A stretch of DNA of 10,450 nt, taken from JBBRWO01 sp964388455. GTDB taxonomy: Bacteria > Actinomycetota > Coriobacteriia > Anaerosomatales > JAAXUF01. The notes beneath the pieces were generated by a model. The model was not told the origin of the DNA. It did no database searches and saw only the letters and a list, made by a program, of their open reading frames with translations. Position numbers and translations under genes: made by a program. Positions 5,396 to 10,450 of this stretch are shown piece by piece. Within the stretch, counting starts at the first letter, position 1; each line of letters starts with the position of its first letter. Where the stretch lies: the NCBI GenBank assembly GCA_964388455.1, contig CAYMAN010000051.1:1-10450 (forward strand). Direction: 5' to 3'.

Positions 5396-8050
5396 GTGAG
5401 CGAGATGCCCAAGGGCTACGACCCCAAAGCGGTCGAAGGCTCGATCTTCTCGGCCTGGCAGGCCGGCGGCTACTTCTCGGCGAGAATCGTCGAGGGTGTC
5501 GAGCCGTATTCGGTCGTCATCCCGCCGCCCAACGTGACCGGCTCGCTCCACATGGGGCACGCGCTCAACAACACCATCCAGGACGTCGTCGTACGTCGCG
5601 CGCGCATGCAGGGCCGCCCGACTCGCTGGGTCGTGGGCACGGATCACGCGGGTATCGCGACACAGAACAAGGTCGAGCAGAAGATCGCCGCCGAGGGCAA
5701 GTCGCGTCACGACCTCGGCCGCGAAGCGTTCATCGAGGAATGCTGGGAGTGGCGTCGCCTCTACGGCGGCACCATCATCGGCCAGCTCAAGGCGATGGGC
5801 TGCAGCTGTGACTACGACAACGAGCGTTTCACGATGGACCCCGGCTACCAGGTCGCCGTGCGCAAGGTGTTCGTCGACTGGTTTGAGAAGGGCCTCGTCT
5901 ACCGAGGCAACCGCATCATCAATTGGTGTCCGCGCTGCTCCACTGCGCTCTCCGACATCGAGGTCGAGCACGAGGACGTCGACAGCCACCTGTGGCACCT
6001 GCGCTACCCGCTCAAGGAGCCGGTCGGCGGCGTCGACCATCTCGTGGTCGCGACCACGCGTCCCGAGACGATGCTGGGCGACACCTGCATCGCGGTGCAT
6101 CCCGACGACGAGCGCTACAAGGCCCTCGTCGGCGCCACGGTCATCCTTCCGCTCGTGGGCCGAGAGATCCCGATCGTCGCCGACGACTACGTGGATCCCG
6201 CGTTCGGTTCCGGCGCGGTCAAGGTCACGCCGGCACACGACCCCAACGACTTTGAGATCGGCGAGCGCCACGACTGCGCCAAGATCAACATCATGAACGC
6301 CGACGCCACTATCGCCCCGGAGGGCGGCGCGTACGCCGGCCTCGACCGCTACGTTGCGCGCAAGCAGATCATCGCGGATCTCGATGCCGCGGGTGCGCTG
6401 GTCAAGATCGACGACCACATGCACTCGGTCGGGCACTGCTACCGCTGCCACACCGTTATCGAGCCGTGGCTCTCGGACCAGTGGTTCGTGGACATGAAGC
6501 CGCTGGCCGCACCCGCGATCGAGGCCGTCCGAGACGGTCGCGTCACCTTCCATCCCAAGCGCTGGGAGAACGTCTACTTCCACTGGATGGAGAACATCCG
6601 CGACTGGTGCATATCGCGCCAGCTGTGGTGGGGTCACCGCATCCCGGTCTTCTACTGCGACTCTTGCAGCTGGACCGGCGCCTCGATGGACGATCTCCTC
6701 GAGTGCCCGAAGTGCTCGGCCGCGGTGCGTCAGGACGAAGACGTGCTCGATACCTGGTTTTCGAGCCAGCTCTGGCCGTTCGCCACACTCGGCTGGCCCG
6801 ACGAGACGCCCGAGGACCTCGCGTACTTTTACCCGACCAACGTGCTCTCAACCGCCCGCGACATCCTGTTCCTCTGGGTCGCACGAATGGTCATGAGCGG
6901 CATGTACTTCAACGATGGCGCCATCCCGTTTGACGATGTGATCATCCACCCCACGGTCTTCAACGCCGAGGGTCGCCGTATGAGCAAGTCGCTGGGCACC
7001 GGAGTCGATCCGCTCGATCTCATGGAGCACTACGGCGCCGACGGCATGCGCTTCGGCCTGATGCTCCAGGTCACCGGCAACCAAGACATCAAGTTCGCCG
7101 AGGACAAACTCCTCTCGAGCCGCAACTTCGCCAACAAGATCTGGAACGCCAGCCGCTTCGTGATGATGAACCTCGAGGGCTTCTCGGCAGGGGAGCCCGT
7201 GGCCGAGACGGTCGCGGACCGCTGGATACTCGCGCGCCTCGCGAACCTTTCGGCGGTCGTCGACGGGGGGCTGACGGCGTATGAGTTCGGTGAGACATCG
7301 CGCGCGCTCTACGACTTCTTCTGGAACGAGTTCTGCGACTGGTACATCGAGCTGGCCAAGTCGCGTCTGTCCGGCGGTAACGCCGAGCAGCGTCTGGCCG
7401 TGCAGCGCATTCTGGTCTTCGTGCTCGACACCGCGCTGCGCCTGCTTCACCCCATGATGCCGTTCGTCACCGAGGAGATCTGGGGCAACCTGCCGCTCGC
7501 CGAGGAAGGCCGCGCACCATCGCTTATGGTCGCACCGTGGCCGGACTCCACCGCGCTCGCGCGCTTCGCCGACACGGGCGCCGAGGCCTCCATCGCCGCG
7601 GTGCAGGAGATCGTCGTCGCCATCCGCGCGGTCCGCGCCCGCTACGGCGTGTCGCCGCGCGTGAAACTCGACGTCGTCGTCAAAGCACCGGAGCACGAGA
7701 TGCTGCTCGTCGAGGGCGAGTCGGCCCTCATCCGTTCGCTCGCCGGAGTCGGCACGCTCGCCGTGTCGCCCGACGCCGAGAAGCCCGCGCACTCCGCGGT
7801 CGCCACCGCCGGCAGTCTCGAGATATACGTGCCGCTCGAGGGCCTCGTCGACTTCGATGCGGAGCGTGATCGCCTCGGCAAGGAGCGCGACAAGTCGGCG
7901 GTCGAGCTGGACCGGCTCAACAAGAAGCTCGGCAACGAGGGCTTCCTCGCCAAGGCGGCGCCTGAGATTGTCGAGAAGGATCGGGCACGCGCTGCAGAGC
8001 TCACCGATGCGCTGGCTGTACTCGACGTCCAGCTGGCAGAGCTCGCGTAG
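5396..8050 (+). CDS. valS: Valine--tRNA ligase
   Basis: An 884-residue class I aminoacyl-tRNA synthetase charging tRNA-Val. The HIGH motif is HMGH (52-55) within PPPNVTGSLHMGHAL, and the KMSKS motif reads RMSKS (528-532). The editing domain sits between, with TTRPETMLGDT and the pair GSGAVKVTPAHDPNDFEIG. Four C-x2-C zinc knuckles are present: Cys178/181, Cys348/351, Cys421/424 and Cys437/440. The anticodon-binding domain follows, and the C-terminus ends in a charged coiled coil (about 818-884) typical of bacterial ValRS. I chose GTG 5396 because the AAAGG at 5380-5384 lies about 11 bases before it. GTG 5384 overlaps that SD and would add four residues; ATG 5405 is also possible. It lies 28 bases after clpX, as fourth gene of the run. 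Confidence 0.97.
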   Translation: MSEMPKGYDPKAVEGSIFSAWQAGGYFSARIVEGVEPYSVVIPPPNVTGSLHMGHALNNTIQDVVVRRARMQGRPTRWVVGTDHAGIATQNKVEQKIAAEGKSRHDLGREAFIEECWEWRRLYGGTIIGQLKAMGCSCDYDNERFTMDPGYQVAVRKVFVDWFEKGLVYRGNRIINWCPRCSTALSDIEVEHEDVDSHLWHLRYPLKEPVGGVDHLVVATTRPETMLGDTCIAVHPDDERYKALVGATVILPLVGREIPIVADDYVDPAFGSGAVKVTPAHDPNDFEIGERHDCAKINIMNADATIAPEGGAYAGLDRYVARKQIIADLDAAGALVKIDDHMHSVGHCYRCHTVIEPWLSDQWFVDMKPLAAPAIEAVRDGRVTFHPKRWENVYFHWMENIRDWCISRQLWWGHRIPVFYCDSCSWTGASMDDLLECPKCSAAVRQDEDVLDTWFSSQLWPFATLGWPDETPEDLAYFYPTNVLSTARDILFLWVARMVMSGMYFNDGAIPFDDVIIHPTVFNAEGRRMSKSLGTGVDPLDLMEHYGADGMRFGLMLQVTGNQDIKFAEDKLLSSRNFANKIWNASRFVMMNLEGFSAGEPVAETVADRWILARLANLSAVVDGGLTAYEFGETSRALYDFFWNEFCDWYIELAKSRLSGGNAEQRLAVQRILVFVLDTALRLLHPMMPFVTEEIWGNLPLAEEGRAPSLMVAPWPDSTALARFADTGAEASIAAVQEIVVAIRAVRARYGVSPRVKLDVVVKAPEHEMLLVEGESALIRSLAGVGTLAVSPDAEKPAHSAVATAGSLEIYVPLEGLVDFDAERDRLGKERDKSAVELDRLNKKLGNEGFLAKAAPEIVEKDRARAAELTDALAVLDVQLAELA

Positions 8051-8065
8051 GCGCGCGGACACCCC

Positions 8066-9442
8066 GTGACGCCATCACCCATGACCTACAGCGAAGCGCT
8101 CGCCGCACTCCGGCGGGCGCTCGTCTTTGGCATCAACCCCTCGCTCGACGGCATAACGGAGCTGACCGAGGAGCTAGGGCGGCCGCAGGACAGCTTCGCG
8201 TCGGTGCAGATCACCGGCACCAACGGCAAGTCGTCGACTGCTCGAATCACAGCAGCGCTGTTGCAGGCCGAGGGTCTCTCCACCGGCCTCTACACCAGCC
8301 CCGAGCTGGAGCGTTATCCCGAGCGCATCGAGTTGGGCACCACTGTCGTCATCGACGACGATTTCGCGCTCGCGCTGTCGGCGGCACTCGACGCCGCCGG
8401 TCGCCTCCGCGAAGCCTCGTCGCTCGGCACGGAAGCCGGCTTCACCGAGTTCGAGTTGCTGACCGCAGCCGCGCTGTGGCTCTTCCGCGAACGCGGCGTC
8501 GAGCTTGCGGTCCTCGAGGTGGGCCTGGGCGGCCGCTGGGACGCCACCAGCGTCGTCTCGCCCAGCGTCGCCGTCATCACCGGCGTCGGACTCGACCACA
8601 CCGGCATCCTCGGCGACACGCTCGAAGCCATAGCCGCCGAGAAGGCCGCGATCATCAGGCCGGCCACGGCACCGGTGCTCGGCCCCGGGACCGTGGGCGT
8701 CGAGCACGTGTTCGTCTCGCGGGCCGCGGCTCTCGGCACCCACGCCCGTGCGGTTCGTGAGCACTCCGCGCCCAGTCCCGTCGAGGAAGCCCTCACGGTT
8801 CGCTACTCGGTCACAGCCCGCCCTACGGATCCTGGCGGCATGACTCTTATCGACGTGCGTGGCATTCATGGCACGTACCCCGGCCTCGCGTTGGTCGGCC
8901 CTGCATACCAGGCCGGCAACATCGCGACGGGAGTTGCGACCGCTGAAGCTGCACTCGGTCGTGCGCTCGATCCCGATCGTGCCCGTGCCGCGCTCGCCGC
9001 GCTGGCTATTCCCGGTCGTTTCGAGCTGATGCGCCGAGAACCGCCGGTGCTCATCGACGCTTCGCACAACCCACAGGCAGCCGCGGTCCTCGCCGATGCG
9101 ATCCGCGACGCGTGGCCCGACCCGCAGCGACGTCCGGTCGTCTTGCTCGGCATATTCGCCGACAAGGACGCAGGCGGCATCATCGAAGCGCTTGTGCCCG
9201 TGGCCGGTGCCTTCGCCGTGACTCGATCTGTCTCCCCGCGTGCGATGCCGACCGCCGACCTGGCCCGGCTCGTTGAGCGCATCAGCGGTACCGCGCCCCT
9301 GGTGGTTGCGGATACGGTGGGGGAGGCGATTGGCGCACTTGGATCCTGCTCACCACGCGGCCTCGTCGTCACCGGAAGCATCGCCACCGCAGGTGAGGCC
9401 CGAGCCCTCCTGCGCGACACTTCGGCAACGTCGCCTGTCTGA
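8066..9442 (+). CDS. folC: Bifunctional folylpolyglutamate synthase / dihydrofolate synthase
   Basis: A 458-residue Mur-ligase-fold enzyme that joins glutamate to dihydropteroate and extends folate polyglutamate tails, using ATP in the cytosol. Motifs in order are the P-loop TGTNGKSS (50-57), LEVGLGGRWDAT (about 149-160) and the GLDHTGILGDT metal and phosphate region (175-185). These are followed by AEKAAII with Lys193, a candidate for the carbamylated lysine, and the C-terminal DASHNP (331-336). The family motif SPHL after the P-loop here reads SPEL, with Glu80 instead of His. The start is not certain: GTG 8066 has only a weak GGA (8057-8059), and ATG 8081 (MTYSEAL) fits the family N-terminus but has no SD. 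valS ends 15 bases upstream, so coupling is likely. valS-folC adjacency is common in Gram-positive bacteria. Confidence 0.95.
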   Translation: MTPSPMTYSEALAALRRALVFGINPSLDGITELTEELGRPQDSFASVQITGTNGKSSTARITAALLQAEGLSTGLYTSPELERYPERIELGTTVVIDDDFALALSAALDAAGRLREASSLGTEAGFTEFELLTAAALWLFRERGVELAVLEVGLGGRWDATSVVSPSVAVITGVGLDHTGILGDTLEAIAAEKAAIIRPATAPVLGPGTVGVEHVFVSRAAALGTHARAVREHSAPSPVEEALTVRYSVTARPTDPGGMTLIDVRGIHGTYPGLALVGPAYQAGNIATGVATAEAALGRALDPDRARAALAALAIPGRFELMRREPPVLIDASHNPQAAAVLADAIRDAWPDPQRRPVVLLGIFADKDAGGIIEALVPVAGAFAVTRSVSPRAMPTADLARLVERISGTAPLVVADTVGEAIGALGSCSPRGLVVTGSIATAGEARALLRDTSATSPV

Positions 9443-9466
9443 GAGCCGCGGTCGCTGCGTCGGTTC

Positions 9467-9475
9467 TGGTAGAAT
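9467..9475 (+). promoter_or_regulatory. Extended -10 promoter for the zinc-ribbon gene
   Basis: TG-G-TAGAAT places an extended TG in front of TAGAAT (9470-9475, 5 of 6 consensus matches). No -35 match is seen at 16-18 bases. It lies 25 bases after the folC stop and about 50 bases before the next start codon, so the following gene can be transcribed independently of the clp operon. Confidence 0.55.
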
Positions 9476-9524
9476 CCCGCTTGTGCGTCTGGCATGAAGA
9501 CGCGTGACCATCTAAGGGGAGTTC

Positions 9525-9959
9525 ATGGGCGATCTGTTCGCACCCATTCTGGCCAATCCGCTCTTCGGGCTTACGCGCAATCTATGCACGTTGTTCTTCA
9601 TCGTGTTCGATTTCGCGTTGGTCTTCTGGGTCTACCGAGACGCCAACCGCCGCGGAGCGATGGGCTGGTTCTGGTCGTTGGCGACTCTGCTGTTCTCGGT
9701 CGCGGGTTGGCTGATCTATCTGGTCGTGCGTCCGCCGGAGTTCGCCGATGACGCTCGCGAGCGGGAGCTCGAGATCCGCCACAAGGAAGTCGCGCTCGCT
9801 CGGGACTACGAGTCCTGCCCGGCCTGCTACAAGCCGGTGGAGAAGGAGTTTCTGATCTGCCCGTACTGCATGAAGAAGCTACGCAAGCCGTGTACCGAAT
9901 GTGGTAAGGCGCTCAAGCTCCCGTGGAGCGTCTGCCCGTACTGCAAGACCAAACAGTAG
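9525..9959 (+). CDS. Two-helix membrane protein with double zinc ribbon
   Basis: A 144-residue protein of unknown function. Two hydrophobic segments at about 20-37 and 47-67 are joined by a short basic loop (YRDANRRGAMG) and probably form a membrane hairpin. A charged, likely helical linker (73-97) leads to two zinc ribbons: Cys98/101 with Cys112/115, and Cys123/126 with Cys137/140, each with a CPxC or CPYC knuckle. The membrane part resembles the small hairpin module found at the N-terminus of cardiolipin synthase-like proteins (PLDc_N type), which is only a weak impression. The tail fits the DZANK/zinc-ribbon class of protein- or RNA-contact modules. The start ATG 9525 has AAGGGGAG at 9514-9521, somewhat close. 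By the positive-inside rule, the basic loop suggests the loop is cytoplasmic; the side of the ribbons is not settled. Confidence 0.85.
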   Translation: MGDLFAPILANPLFGLTRNLCTLFFIVFDFALVFWVYRDANRRGAMGWFWSLATLLFSVAGWLIYLVVRPPEFADDARERELEIRHKEVALARDYESCPACYKPVEKEFLICPYCMKKLRKPCTECGKALKLPWSVCPYCKTKQ

Positions 9960-10001
9960 GGGAAGAGACTACGCACACGGCACGAAGCGAATACTTCCAC
10001 G

Positions 10002-10026
10002 CCGCCCCGCGAATGCGGGGCGGTTT
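10002..10026 (+). terminator. Strong GC hairpin ahead of thrS
   Basis: CCGCCCCGC (10002-10010) and GCGGGGCGG (10015-10023) form a perfect 9-base-pair stem with loop GAAT. Only TTT follows before CGC. It could terminate the zinc-ribbon transcript or act as an attenuator in the thrS leader. The leader is only 90 bases long, with no T-box consensus. Confidence 0.6.
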
Positions 10027-10049
10027 CGCACCCAGAAGGAGCCATCAGC

Positions 10050-10450
10050 ATGCCTGACATCACCATCACACTTCCCGACGGAAGCACCAAGCAGGTGCCT
10101 GAGGGCGCGACCATCCTCAACGTGGCCGAGTCCATCGGCCCGCGCCTCGCCCAGGCAGCGATCGCCGGCAAGATCAACGGCGACCTCGTCGACATCATCC
10201 ACGTCGTTTCCGACGGCGATGCCATCGAGATCGTCACCGAGAAGAGCCCGGAAGCACTGCACATCCTGCGTCACTCGGCGGCGCACGTGATGGCCGAGGC
10301 GGTCAAGGACCTGTTTCCGCTGGCTCAGTTCGGCATCGGCCCCGCCATCGAAGACGGCATCTACTACGACTTCGAGGTCGGTCGGCCATACATCCCGGAC
10401 GATCCTGCGGCCACCCACGAGCCTACAACGCATGTACCCCCGGATGACAA
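10050..10450 (+). CDS. thrS: Threonine--tRNA ligase, N-terminal part
   Basis: The first 133 codons of threonyl-tRNA synthetase; the rest lies outside the window. Residues 1-63 form the TGS domain, starting MPDITITLPDGST and containing INGDLVD. The second domain begins with HSAAH, the H-x3-H motif (His75, His79) of the editing site, followed by IGPAIEDGIYYDFEV (96-110). The start ATG 10050 has the SD AGAAGGAG at 10034-10041, 8 bases away. From about residue 114 the sequence loses the expected family pattern (roughly FTPEDLxxIE) and is rich in Pro, His and Thr instead, while the frame stays open. Base miscalls near a contig end explain this best. A strong hairpin lies in its leader. Confidence 0.92.
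   Translation, partial: MPDITITLPDGSTKQVPEGATILNVAESIGPRLAQAAIAGKINGDLVDIIHVVSDGDAIEIVTEKSPEALHILRHSAAHVMAEAVKDLFPLAQFGIGPAIEDGIYYDFEVGRPYIPDDPAATHEPTTHVPPDD

Noticed and set aside
4099..8062. Long open frames on the minus strand opposite clpX and valS (several of 360-480 codons).
   Set aside because: They lie entirely antisense to well-recognised genes, have no family motifs, and are biased in composition as expected for shadows of high-GC codon use.
9960..10049. T-box riboswitch ahead of thrS.
   Set aside because: The intergenic region is only 90 bases, too short for a T-box, and no T-box consensus or specifier stem is visible.
1..10450. CRISPR array, phage genes, toxin-antitoxin pair or biosynthetic cluster.
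   Set aside because: No regularly spaced repeats, no transposase, integrase or phage structural genes, and no recognisable toxin-antitoxin or secondary-metabolite enzymes were seen on either strand.

Overview
The window is high-GC bacterial DNA. Gene order, GTG starts, Shine-Dalgarno (SD) sites and codon use point to an actinobacterial lineage. The single clpP in a tig-clpP-clpX-valS-folC run, in place of the tandem clpP1-clpP2 usual in Streptomyces and Mycobacterium, together with a pseudopilin-like cysteine motif in one lipoprotein, makes a Coriobacteriia or OPB41-type organism my best guess. That assignment is inference from layout, not a measured placement.

Bases 1-2087 form a small accessory-looking block between two tRNA genes. 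It opens with the 3' two thirds of tRNA-Lys(CTT) and its terminator. A flavodoxin-like lipoprotein with a twin-arginine signal follows on the minus strand, divergent from a TetR-class repressor on the plus strand. Two palindromes in the shared intergenic region look like tet-type operators. A 110-residue lipoprotein with a pseudopilin-like C-terminal motif comes next, then tRNA-Leu(TAG) behind an extended -10 promoter.

Bases 2145-9442 are a compact five-gene plus-strand operon for protein quality control, translation and folate metabolism: tig (trigger factor), clpP, clpX, valS and folC. Gaps are 4, 0, 28 and 15 bases, and I see no terminator between the genes. Trigger factor handles nascent chains at the ribosome, ClpXP degrades tagged or misfolded proteins, ValRS charges tRNA-Val, and FolC makes and polyglutamylates folates.

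After folC there is a new extended -10 promoter and a gene for a small protein with two membrane segments and a double zinc ribbon, of unknown function. A strong hairpin and then the start of thrS follow; thrS runs off the end. The last ~60 bases of thrS keep the reading frame but stop resembling threonyl-tRNA synthetase, which suggests poor sequence at a contig end.

I found no obvious new defence system, CRISPR array or mobile element. The points most worth a second look are the flavodoxin with two well-formed translation starts (exported and cytosolic forms), the tet-like operator pair controlling a flavodoxin instead of an efflux pump, and the lipoprotein carrying a pilin-like head without the pilin helix.
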